Source of the DNA: SAR324 cluster bacterium
GTDB lineage: Bacteria > SAR324 > XYD2-FULL-50-16
NCBI GenBank assembly: GCA_002401295.1
Contig: NVSR01000137.1
Location: 1 to 10,637, forward strand
DNA length: 10,637 nt
Reading direction: 5' to 3'
The position numbers and the translations under genes were made by a program. Under the pieces are notes generated by a model. That model did not search any database. It saw only the letters and a program-made list of their open reading frames with translations, and was not told where the DNA came from. How positions within the stretch are numbered: position 1 is the stretch's first letter; every line of letters starts with the position of its first letter. Positions 1-6,865 of the stretch are shown here, in pieces.

Positions 1-92
1 AGGCTCCAACCTGCCCATCTGTTACGGCTCTCCATTTAATATCTTTCCTTCACTCCCAATTAGTAGCCTGGAAATGAAAGCAATCCTTCAAT

Positions 93-160
93 ATTCGACA
101 TTCCTTGTTCGACATTCAAGATTCAAAATAATATCGAATGTCGAACAAGGAATATCGAAT
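93..160. repeat. 25-bp inverted repeat (dispersed-repeat-like palindrome)
   Basis: The left arm (93-117) and right arm (136-160) are reverse complements over 25 bp with one mismatch, separated by an 18-nt A+T-rich loop. The left arm also contains the 10-mer TTCGACATTC twice, at 94-103 and 108-117. No coding frame crosses it. An element this long and this well matched looks like a dispersed intergenic palindrome or a very small MITE. With only one copy in view, the family cannot be shown. It lies downstream of the 214-aa minus-strand gene. Confidence 0.75.
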
Positions 161-190
161 GGTGAAGTGACATTTAGAACGTTGCCCGGC

Positions 191-206
191 AAAACAGCCC
201 TGGCTG
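191..206 (-). terminator. Possible weak intrinsic terminator for the 214-aa gene
   Basis: On the minus strand the 12-nt dyad at 206-195 (CAGCC AG GGCTG) is followed directly by TTTT at 194-191. It lies about 40 nt past the stop codon of the 214-aa gene. A second short dyad (TTGCC C GGCAA, 182-192) adjoins it. The stem is short and the T-tract has only four bases, so termination is plausible but unproven. Confidence 0.3.
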
Positions 207-247
207 AGTACTAGGGAAACTTTTGAAGAGCAATGGGTGGCAAGAGT

Positions 248-892
248 CTAACTAATATTATTTACCTTAAGTTTTTCTATCAACTCATCAACATCCAGTT
301 CAATCAACTGAAGCAAATGATCCCCTTTGATCAAACCGTTCCGAACTGTATCCGTTTTGAGGTGGGGAGTGAGTCGATCGATCAATCCTGAGAAGACTTT
401 CTTCAGCTGGTGCAGACGAAGATCAAAATCTTGAAAACGAATTTCTTTCTCCCCTTTGAGAAAACGTCGCATCACAAAAATAGACAACAGAGAATAGAAT
501 AAGCTCTCTTCATCAAACTCAATATTATAATAACGGAGAAACGCTCGTTCCAGATAGAAAATGGAGCAGGGAGCACACAATACAGATAACCAAAAGGAAT
601 AGAGAAAAAGAGTTTGTGCGTCATCCTGAACCTTGACTTCCCTGCCACTCTTTTCAAATATGATCAATTCACCTCGATCAATCGACTGAGTATGATTGAA
701 ATATTCAAGAATAGGCTTCAAGCGAACGGCCAGGGAGCAAAAATCAACATGAATGTCTGAGTCACCTCTGGCCCCACAGTTTTTGGTGCAAAATTTTGCG
801 TAACCAGGGACTTTTTTACTGAGCTCTCTGTTATCCAGAAAGATTGTGATCTCCCCAAAATCCGGAAAAGAGACTTTGAATGACTTGTACAT
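248..892 (-). CDS. Hypothetical protein, 214 aa, family not recognised
   Basis: I do not recognise this protein. The N-terminal third looks beta-rich and has a small Cys cluster (C35, C39, with C52 further on). Residues about 95-115 are strongly hydrophobic (LFLYSFWLSVLCAPCSIFYL, including C107 and C110) and could be a buried helix or one membrane segment. The C-terminal third is amphipathic, charged and helical. No signal peptide is apparent. The ATG start is preceded on the minus strand by GAGAG about 11 nt away, a poor ribosome site. The frame is open over the whole length with no internal defect, and I see no competing long frame. It points the same way as the beta-barrel gene upstream but is separated from it by 168 bp and a possible terminator, so it is probably transcribed alone. 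Confidence 0.65.
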   Translation of the reverse strand: MYKSFKVSFPDFGEITIFLDNRELSKKVPGYAKFCTKNCGARGDSDIHVDFCSLAVRLKPILEYFNHTQSIDRGELIIFEKSGREVKVQDDAQTLFLYSFWLSVLCAPCSIFYLERAFLRYYNIEFDEESLFYSLLSIFVMRRFLKGEKEIRFQDFDLRLHQLKKVFSGLIDRLTPHLKTDTVRNGLIKGDHLLQLIELDVDELIEKLKVNNIS

Positions 893-1015
893 ACCTTATC
901 GTTCTCTCAGGGTTATTTTGATGATGGGCAAAGGAATCGTTCCTCCCAACTCAGGCATAAGCTAGCCAAAAAGAGAGTTTTGATCAAGCATTGAATAATA
1001 TCAATAGTTCCCCAC

Positions 1016-1045
1016 AAAAAAATCATTTCCTTTCGAAGGTCGAAA
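1016..1045 (-). terminator. Possible intrinsic terminator of the beta-barrel gene
   Basis: Reading the minus strand past the stop at 1061, a small hairpin (CCTT/AAGG stem around 1029-1039, extended by TTTC/GAAA across a 3-nt bulge) is followed 3 nt later by seven Ts (1022-1016). Position and T-tract suit a Rho-independent terminator. The stem is short and A+T-rich. Confidence 0.4.
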
Positions 1046-1060
1046 ATCGAGTAGGTTTCT

Positions 1061-1708
1061 TTAGAAAGCTAAGCCGATAGTGATATTAAAAACCCCAGGA
1101 AAAGCGGAAACTTCATTTAAAAAATCCCCAAACTCTTCCAATTCTTTGGTGGCATCCGCATCATCAACAAACGTACTCGTTTTTACAATAGAAGTACTGG
1201 ATGAATTCAATAAAGAAGAACCCAGGACCCAGTCAATACCAAAAACCAAACCCCAATCCCAAGACCACTGATTGCCAATCCCAAGGGTGGCTACTTGGGC
1301 TTTAGCCTCTAAGCTGGCAGTTGCAGTTTCTGTGGTTGATCCCGACGTTTTGGTAACCGTTGCATCAGCTTTCCAATTGCGTTGATGTACTGCCAACAGA
1401 AAATTAAATGAATTACCTGTAAAAATACGGACATAAATACCTTGGTTGGTAAATTCCGCGGATGATTTTGTATTTCCATCATCCTGGTCCACAGAGATGG
1501 ATCCACTTTCCACTCCCAGCAATACACTGTCACCCAGATAAATCCCCAGCCCTGCGGGAGGGGCAAGCAATGTGGGAATATGGAGACCAAAGGTGGTTTT
1601 ACCCAGAAAGAGGGTTTTTTCCCCTCGTGTCTTTTGAGACTCTTGCGCTAAAGCACCATTGCAAAACAGGCTAAAGACAGCTAAATAAACGATCAGGACA
1701 CGTACCAT
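1061..1708 (-). CDS. Predicted outer-membrane beta-barrel protein, 215 aa
   Basis: The first 22 residues form a clear Sec signal peptide: basic start, hydrophobic core and a cleavage site of the form ALA-QE. The mature part of about 193 residues alternates polar and apolar residues in short strands, is rich in Gly, Ser, Thr and aromatics, and ends in NITIGLAF. A terminal Phe in such a strand is the usual BAM recognition signal. This points to a small (about 8-stranded) outer-membrane barrel, with acidic Thr/Ser-rich loops near residues 71-85 and 175-195. The ATG has a good Shine-Dalgarno AGAGG 5 nt upstream (about 1718-1714). Transport or adhesion function cannot be read from the sequence. 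It is divergent from the livM-like gene, sharing a 120-216 bp upstream region with it. Confidence 0.75.
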   Translation of the reverse strand: MVRVLIVYLAVFSLFCNGALAQESQKTRGEKTLFLGKTTFGLHIPTLLAPPAGLGIYLGDSVLLGVESGSISVDQDDGNTKSSAEFTNQGIYVRIFTGNSFNFLLAVHQRNWKADATVTKTSGSTTETATASLEAKAQVATLGIGNQWSWDWGLVFGIDWVLGSSLLNSSSTSIVKTSTFVDDADATKELEEFGDFLNEVSAFPGVFNITIGLAF

Positions 1709-1911
1709 AACTACCTCTTAATTTTTTGGATGGTGAAGAATTTGAGGGCTGGTGGTCTTCTTGTTTGATTCAACAACAATCCGATTTCAAGTCAGGACCT
1801 TTTCCCGACTACCGAATCCTCAAGTGAAGTGCGGAGTAAATGCTGCATAGATTATACCTTAAAAGAATCCACCGCTAGCCCTGCTTTAATCCGCCCTCAA
1901 CTCATTAGTTT

Positions 1912-1917
1912 AAAGGA
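1912..1917 (+). promoter_or_regulatory. Shine-Dalgarno AAAGGA supporting a TTG start for livM
   Basis: AAAGGA lies 7 nt before the in-frame TTG at 1925. The upstream GTG at 1829 has no comparable site. Starting at 1925 places Asn-Arg-Lys directly before the first membrane helix, as is usual for this family. Confidence 0.55.
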
Positions 1918-1924
1918 AAAATTC

Positions 1925-2932
1925 TTGAACCGGAAATTGTTATTTTTTTTCTGTTTTTTCATTCTCTCTTTGGTTCCCCTATTTGCTCCCAGTTATAATT
2001 GGTCCCATTTGATAGTAAAAGTGGTGGTTTTTGCCCTACTGGCAGCAGGGTATGATCTACAGTTAGGCTACACGGGAGTAATCTCCTTCGCACATAGTGT
2101 TTTCTTCGGGATTGGCGGCTATTCATTTGCAATCCTTAGTCTTCGCTACCCAGAGTCTCCCGGATTGGTACTGGCCCTGGCAATGTTGGCAACCCTGGTG
2201 ATTTGCAGCTTACTCTCACTTTGTTTATCCTTGACGTCACTGAGGATCCAAAAAATGTATTTCACCATGTTCACAGTAGCTCTGGGGGAATTCGTGGTGT
2301 TATTGGCTGGAGAGGCAGATTACCTGACAGGTGGTGATGATGGCCTGAACTTTCCAGGCTTTACCTTTTTTCGTGAGGATTTTATTCTAATCGGAGGTCT
2401 TACGGGGCAAGATTTATTGTTTACCATGATTGTTCTGATCACCGGTTTTTTAATTTTCACTCTGGTATTAGTAACCGAGTCCCCTTTGGGACAGGTCTTG
2501 GTGGCCATTCGGCAAAATGAAAAGCGAACGGAGGCCTTTGGTATTAGCAGCTTTTATTTTCGATCCTTCGCAAGTTTGCTTGGCAGTGTGATGGCAGGTA
2601 TGGCGGGTATCTTATGGGCCTGCTGGTTGGGTTATGTAAGTCCCCATTCCATCATGGGGATTCCTTTGATGATGACCATCTTATTGATTGTGATTATTGG
2701 AGGCAGTGGGACAATTTATGGATCAGTGATTGGTTCGGCCTTGCTGTTGTCCGTAGAGTTTCTGTTGCCTAAAGCTAAAGAATGGTTGCCACTCGAAGCG
2801 GACACTACAAGCTGGACTTATCTGATTTTTGATCGATGGCTGTTGGTTCTGGGATTGATTTATATTCTAATCGTATTTTTCTTTCCCAAGGGGATTCTGG
2901 GGTTGTGGGCTCGCGAACCGGTTTCCGAGTAA
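1925..2932 (+). CDS. livM: Branched-chain amino acid-type ABC transporter permease, LivM family (orphan)
   Basis: This is an inner-membrane permease of the high-affinity branched-chain amino acid/amide (HAAT) ABC class. From the TTG start it has 335 residues and about 8-10 hydrophobic helices. LivM hallmarks are present: LGYTGVISF and the FFGIGGYSF stretch near residues 47-68, LTGGDDGL near 134-141, the cytoplasmic loop ESPLGQVLVAIRQNE near 185-199 that would contact the ATPase, IIGGSGTIYGSVIG near 257-270, and FFPKGILGL near the C-terminus. The open frame extends back to a GTG at 1829, giving 367 aa. I prefer TTG because of its ribosome site. No livH, livG, livF or livK lies beside it: it is flanked by divergent beta-barrel and convergent acnB genes. 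Family assignment is firm, but the substrate (Leu/Ile/Val, urea, amides) is not determined. Confidence 0.9.
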   Translation: MNRKLLFFFCFFILSLVPLFAPSYNWSHLIVKVVVFALLAAGYDLQLGYTGVISFAHSVFFGIGGYSFAILSLRYPESPGLVLALAMLATLVICSLLSLCLSLTSLRIQKMYFTMFTVALGEFVVLLAGEADYLTGGDDGLNFPGFTFFREDFILIGGLTGQDLLFTMIVLITGFLIFTLVLVTESPLGQVLVAIRQNEKRTEAFGISSFYFRSFASLLGSVMAGMAGILWACWLGYVSPHSIMGIPLMMTILLIVIIGGSGTIYGSVIGSALLLSVEFLLPKAKEWLPLEADTTSWTYLIFDRWLLVLGLIYILIVFFFPKGILGLWAREPVSE

Positions 2933-2940
2933 GTTTTAAA

Positions 2941-2970
2941 GTCGGAGACGTTGCGCTTACTCCGACCTAC
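2941..2970. repeat. REP-like palindrome downstream of livM
   Basis: GTCGGAG (2941-2947) is matched by CTCCGAC (2960-2966) across a 12-nt G+C-containing loop and followed by CTAC. The GTCGG...CCGACCTAC form resembles the REP palindromes common between genes of many proteobacteria. Only one copy is in view, so this is a resemblance. It has no T-tract, so it is not itself a terminator. Confidence 0.5.
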
Positions 2971-3000
2971 TTCTGGGAGGAGTAATCCTCAGGGAGAACG

Positions 3001-3039
3001 AAAAAAGGGGATATCCTTATTCAGGACATCCCCTTTTTT
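3001..3039. terminator. Bidirectional intrinsic terminator between livM and acnB
   Basis: Stem GGGGATaTCC (3007-3016) pairs with GGAcATCCCC (3024-3033), with one A-C mismatch and a 7-nt loop. It is flanked by six As (3001-3006) and six Ts (3034-3039), which also pair. Both strands therefore give a G+C-rich hairpin plus a U-tract. It lies 68 nt after the livM stop and 42 nt past the acnB stop, so it can end both converging transcripts. Confidence 0.9.
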
Positions 3040-3080
3040 ATTGCGGACTAAAACCCCGAGACGGTGGGGCTTTAAGCTGC

Positions 3081-5603
3081 TTATTGATAAGCGTCCATCT
3101 TAGAGAAATCCAGGTACTGGTAGATCTCATCAGATTTGCTTTCTACTTTGTTCTTGTAGATTTCCATGTACTCTTCCTTGCTTGGCAGCTTGCCTAGCAG
3201 TGCAACCACCGCAGCCAACTCAGCGGATCCCAGGAAAACCTGAGCGTCTTTACCCAAGCGATTGTCGAAGTTCCGCGTGGAAGTGGAGAAAACAGTAGCC
3301 TTGTCATGCACTCTTGCCTGGTTTCCCATGCAGAGAGAACATCCAGGGATTTCTAACCTTGCTCCAGCAGCACCAAAGACGGAGTAAACTCCCTCGGCAC
3401 GCAACTGCAGCTCATCCATTCTTGTAGGGGGGCAAACCCATAGAATGGAGTCAACCTGTCCCTGACCTTCCAGGATGGTGGAGGCGGCTCGAAAATGTCC
3501 GATATTCGTCATACAAGATCCAACGAAGACTTCGTCCACTTTTCTTCCCTGAACATCAGAGAGTAATTTCACGTCATCAGGATCATTGGGGCAAGCCAGG
3601 ATAGGCTCAGTCAACTCATTGAGGTCAATTTCAATGACTGTTGCGTATTCGGCATTTTTGTCGGCTCGCATCAGAGTGGGGTTTGCCAACCATTCATTGG
3701 CCGCATCAATCCGAGTCTGCAGAGTCTCCGCACTTTGATAACCATCAGCAATCATCTTCTTCATCAAGGCGACATTACTGCGCAGGTATGTGGCTACGGA
3801 TTTTTCACTCAAGTCGATGGTACAGGCTGCGGCTGAACGCTCAGCGGAAGCATCAGTCAATTCAAAAGCCTGCTCGATACTCAAGTCAGGTAAGCCTTGA
3901 ATCTCAACGATCCTGCCGTTAAAGACATTCACCTTATTTTTCTTGGATACGGTTAACAATCCTTTTTGAATGGCCTGGTAAGGAATGGCATTCACAGCAT
4001 CACGCAGAGTGATTCCTTCCTGCAGTTCACCCTTGAACTTAACCAAGACAGACTCCGGCATTTCCAGAGGCATGGTACCCATGGCAGCCGCAAAAGCTAC
4101 CAATCCAGATCCAGCGGGGAAAGAGATACCGATAGGGAAACGAGTGTGAGAATCACCACCTGTTCCTACCGTATCGGGCAGTAACAATCGGTTCAACCAG
4201 GAATGAATGACACCATCACCAGGACGCAAGGCTACACCTTTGCGAGAAGTCATGAAGTCGGGTAGCGTAGCGTGCGTAATCACGTCAGCAGGCTTGGGAT
4301 ATGCGGCAGTGTGACAGAAGGACTGCATGACCAGATCCGCCTGAAAGCCCAGACAAGCCAGTTCCATCATCTCATCACGAGTCATGGGACCGGTAGTATC
4401 CTGAGAACCCACGGTGGTCATCTTGGGGAAACAAGTCGTGCCGGGCAGTATTCCTTTCGTACCACAGGCATTACCCACCATCTTTTGAGCCAGAGTATAT
4501 CCACCCTTGTGTTCCGCCTGAACTGGAGCTTTAACGAAAATATCATCTTCACCCAAGCCCAAAGCCTTGCGTGCCTTTGCAGTCAATGTTTTTCCAATGA
4601 TCAGAGGAACTCGACCACCGGCTCGAACCTCATCACTCATAGCAGCACTCACGGGGGCATCGCCAATCACCTCACCAGCTTCGTTCAGTAGCTGTCCTGC
4701 TTTCGTATTGATCTGAATTTTATCACCAGTCTTCAGTGCACTGACATCACATCGAATCGGTAACGCACCAGAATCTTCTGCTGTATTATAAAAAATAGGA
4801 GCAATTTGTCCGCCTAGAATGACACTGCCTTTACGCTTGTTGGGAATGTAAGGGATGTCATTACCAATGTGCCACAGCAAAGAGTTACAAGCTGATTTTC
4901 GGGAGGAACCTGTTCCAACCACATCACCCACAAAAATGACCTGCAGTCCGTCTGCTTGAAACTTGGCGATCGTTTCATTGCCCTCTGGGAATCGAGTCTG
5001 ACCCATGCTCAAAGCATGCAGAGGGATATCGGGACGAGACCAAGCCTCAGAAGCTGGGGAAAAGTCATCTGTATTGATCTCACCCTCTACTTTGTAGACA
5101 ACGCCTTCAATGGATTCAGGTAGGGCTGGCTTGCTAGTAAACCAATCAGCATTAGCCCAGGACTCAACCACGCGTTTGGCGTTGGCATTGCTTGCGGAAA
5201 GAGCCAATACGTCTTCAAACAGGTCGGCAACCAGGATGATTTGTGATAAGGCATCAGCAGCTAAGCCACTCAGCTGATCGTCTTCCAACAGTTTGAGGAG
5301 AGGTGGCAAGTTATAACCACCAACCATTGTACCCAAGAGACGGACGGCCTCTTCTTTAGTGATCAATGTACAGTCCTGCTCACTCAAAGCGACTTTAGCC
5401 AAAAAGTCGGCTTTGACTTGCGCTGCAGGATCTACACCGGGAGAGATTCGGTTGACCAGCAGGTCCAACAGGAATTCCCCTTTACCTTCTGGAGGATCCA
5501 TCAACAAGCTACATAACTCTACGGTCTGGGCCGGTGAAAGAGGCAGTGCAGGAATTCCCTGTGCTTGGCGCTCTTTCTCTTGTTGTAAATAGGCTTCAAT
5601 CAT
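3081..5603 (-). CDS. acnB: Aconitate hydratase B (AcnB)
   Basis: This cytoplasmic [4Fe-4S] enzyme of the TCA cycle interconverts citrate and isocitrate via cis-aconitate; the AcnB class also hydrates 2-methyl-cis-aconitate in the methylcitrate cycle. At 840 aa it is slightly shorter than the 865-aa E. coli protein. AcnB order is clear: N-terminal HEAT-like domain (about 1-155, with FLLDLLVNR and GTMVGGYN), then the swivel domain (about 165-350, with INTDDFSPA and GTGSSRKSACN at 230-240), then the catalytic domains. These include VGSQDTTGPMTRDE, DTVGTGGDSHTRFPIG, GSCMTNIGHF and GCSLCMGNQAR. The cluster ligands are C697, C755 and C758. The ATG is preceded by AGAGGA at good spacing. A bidirectional terminator follows it and a 339-bp gap precedes it, so it is probably transcribed alone. 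E. coli AcnB also binds mRNA as its apo form; whether this one does is unknown. Confidence 0.98.
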   Translation of the reverse strand: MIEAYLQQEKERQAQGIPALPLSPAQTVELCSLLMDPPEGKGEFLLDLLVNRISPGVDPAAQVKADFLAKVALSEQDCTLITKEEAVRLLGTMVGGYNLPPLLKLLEDDQLSGLAADALSQIILVADLFEDVLALSASNANAKRVVESWANADWFTSKPALPESIEGVVYKVEGEINTDDFSPASEAWSRPDIPLHALSMGQTRFPEGNETIAKFQADGLQVIFVGDVVGTGSSRKSACNSLLWHIGNDIPYIPNKRKGSVILGGQIAPIFYNTAEDSGALPIRCDVSALKTGDKIQINTKAGQLLNEAGEVIGDAPVSAAMSDEVRAGGRVPLIIGKTLTAKARKALGLGEDDIFVKAPVQAEHKGGYTLAQKMVGNACGTKGILPGTTCFPKMTTVGSQDTTGPMTRDEMMELACLGFQADLVMQSFCHTAAYPKPADVITHATLPDFMTSRKGVALRPGDGVIHSWLNRLLLPDTVGTGGDSHTRFPIGISFPAGSGLVAFAAAMGTMPLEMPESVLVKFKGELQEGITLRDAVNAIPYQAIQKGLLTVSKKNKVNVFNGRIVEIQGLPDLSIEQAFELTDASAERSAAACTIDLSEKSVATYLRSNVALMKKMIADGYQSAETLQTRIDAANEWLANPTLMRADKNAEYATVIEIDLNELTEPILACPNDPDDVKLLSDVQGRKVDEVFVGSCMTNIGHFRAASTILEGQGQVDSILWVCPPTRMDELQLRAEGVYSVFGAAGARLEIPGCSLCMGNQARVHDKATVFSTSTRNFDNRLGKDAQVFLGSAELAAVVALLGKLPSKEEYMEIYKNKVESKSDEIYQYLDFSKMDAYQ

Positions 5604-5942
5604 TGTGTCCTCTATTGTTTGATATTTAAGGATTTAGAATCAAATCCCCGTTACCTGGGCAGTATCCCTCTTGAGAATGCAAAGCAGGGCAGGGAAGATT
5701 TGTTTCCAAGGCCCTCAGGGGAAACCAAATCATTTGGTCTGAGCAAAAGGCTAAGAATCCATTTTTGGGAGGGGATGGTATCCCTCCGTTATTTTGGGAA
5801 AACCCTATACGAAACACTGTTTTTTCGTCAATGGATTCAGTTGCTTTTAGAACAGCTTTTTAACATCACCCCTTAAAAGTTCGGCAACTACAAGTACCTG
5901 TGGGGGTGAGAGGAAAGCTACTACATTAAAAACATGCGTCTT
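5604..5942. other. 339-bp intergenic region upstream of acnB, no convincing gene
   Basis: Short open frames on both strands here have no ribosome site, no recognisable domain and no sensible composition, so I call none. The stretch holds the dyad at 5714-5743 and a second one, GGAGGGGAT ggt ATCCCTCC, at 5768-5787. A 9-mer, GTATCCCTC, is repeated at 5662-5670 and 5778-5786. It probably contains the acnB promoter on the minus strand, but I could not pick convincing -35 and -10 boxes. No T-tract hairpin is evident after the upstream gene, which ends at 5943. Confidence 0.5.
5714..5743. promoter_or_regulatory. Dyad in the acnB upstream region, possible operator or leader hairpin
   Basis: ACCAAAT C ATTTGGT (5724-5738) is a perfect 7-bp dyad around one base. 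It is extended by CTCAG (5714-5718) pairing with CTGAG (5739-5743) across a 5-nt one-sided bulge. It lies about 110-140 nt before the acnB start on the minus strand. It could be a protein-binding operator or, if transcribed, a leader hairpin. No known consensus is matched. Confidence 0.35.
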
Positions 5943-6701
5943 TCAGGAACGAATCTGTTGCATGGAGACTTGAATCGTATCGGGCAAGGAAATCTCACGA
6001 AATTTTTCCATCAAGTGGGGACCTGGGCAGAGACAGATACGACGATGGTGCAATTGTTTATCGTCCTGACGGTCAACTGGCAATGGAGTGACGCTAAATG
6101 CCGGAAAATCTTGCTCCACGAAAAACTGCAAGAAGCGATTGGTAAAGGTTTCCAGTAAGGATGGATCTTCCGCTGACAGGGTCAACTGGTAATATTCCTT
6201 GGGAACCTCCACGGTCTGAAAAAAGACTTCCGGCAGGGAAGCTTGCTCCAGTGTTGCCAACCTGTACTTATCTTTACCTACACGAATCAGATGCTTTAGG
6301 TCCAGCAACATGCCAACAGAGAGGCTTTTAGGATCTTCCGCTGTTCGAACTTCAATTAAGGTTTCATCCACTGTCAGTAGCTGCATCTTACTTCCCAGCT
6401 CTCCCAGTGGCGCGAGTTCAATCACAATACCCAGCTCAGGCTTGCTGCGGGCCCTTTGGGAGCGTTTTTGTTCACCAAGGGTAAAAGACAAGTCTTGACT
6501 CCCCCATTGAATCTCACTCAACTCCACCAGGAGAGGGTCAGCCCAAAAGGAGGGACCTTTCATCTGTCCGCAAGGATGTTCCAGCCAGGAACCTTTCTTG
6601 AATTCAATCAAACGTTTGTTATCCTGTGAGTCCTTAATGAAGTAGCTCAGGTTTTCGCAGTTGGGACAATAAACAGGGATCAACAATCTTTTTGGTTCCA
6701 T
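5943..6701 (-). CDS. Cys-cluster protein with C-terminal ribosomal S10-like domain, 252 aa
   Basis: No named family is recognised, but three parts can be seen. The N-terminus has C12-P-N-C15 and H42-P-C44, suggesting a zinc-ribbon-like site with one conventional ligand missing or replaced by His. The middle (about 88-155) is beta-rich. Residues about 169-248 follow the plan of ribosomal protein S10 (NusE): the distance from D179 to the PLP at 207-209 is 30 residues, as in E. coli S10. From P226 the element 'P...LMEKFREISLPDTIQV' matches the S10 segment 'P...VDALMRLDLAAGVDV' with no length difference. The long S10 ribosome-binding loop after PLP is much shortened. The ATG has no Shine-Dalgarno and is preceded by A+T-rich repeats. 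A role in RNA or translation is inference only. It is divergent from the adenosyltransferase gene. Confidence 0.75.
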   Translation of the reverse strand: MEPKRLLIPVYCPNCENLSYFIKDSQDNKRLIEFKKGSWLEHPCGQMKGPSFWADPLLVELSEIQWGSQDLSFTLGEQKRSQRARSKPELGIVIELAPLGELGSKMQLLTVDETLIEVRTAEDPKSLSVGMLLDLKHLIRVGKDKYRLATLEQASLPEVFFQTVEVPKEYYQLTLSAEDPSLLETFTNRFLQFFVEQDFPAFSVTPLPVDRQDDKQLHHRRICLCPGPHLMEKFREISLPDTIQVSMQQIRS

Positions 6702-6708
6702 AAATTCA

Positions 6709-6720
6709 ATTCAATTGAAT
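6709..6720. promoter_or_regulatory. Perfect 12-bp palindrome just upstream of the S10-like gene
   Basis: ATTCAATTGAAT is a perfect palindrome ending 7 nt before the ATG of the minus-strand S10-like gene, and it overlaps a repeated ATTCA/AATTC pattern. It replaces the place where a ribosome site would be expected. It could be an autoregulatory operator, but an A+T-rich 12-mer may also arise by chance. Confidence 0.25.
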
Positions 6721-6865
6721 GGGTTGTGTTTCAAGGTAATCTGGACGTAAAACAAGCTTTGCGGTAAGTATTCAAGTGAGCGCTTTGCGATTTGAATCGA
6801 TCAGCGCAAACGAATAGCCATATCCTTCATTTTTAATTTTGTAAACTGAATCCAAGTACTTGACA

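Noticed and set aside
93..160. Possible CRISPR repeats
   Set aside because: There is one inverted pair with a short loop, not a series of direct repeats with regular spacers, and no cas gene is present.
1..247. Possible tRNA or end of a gene at the left edge
   Set aside because: No cloverleaf and no open frame of useful length entering from the edge could be made out; only the inverted repeat and small dyads are visible.
3641..4691. Open frames on the plus strand opposite acnB (93, 72 and 139 aa)
   Set aside because: They lie antisense inside a fully conserved acnB, lack ribosome sites and show no domain; they are coding shadows.
5619..5876. An 85-aa plus-strand frame and an overlapping minus-strand frame upstream of acnB
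   Set aside because: No Shine-Dalgarno, no recognisable fold, and each overlaps the other and the dyads of a likely control region.
6721..6865. Possible cobalamin riboswitch before the adenosyltransferase
   Set aside because: I looked for a B12-box-like conserved core and found none; the gap is too short for a full riboswitch. It has only a GCTTTGCG direct repeat (6756-6763, 6782-6789) and a weak TTTGCG/CGCAAA dyad.
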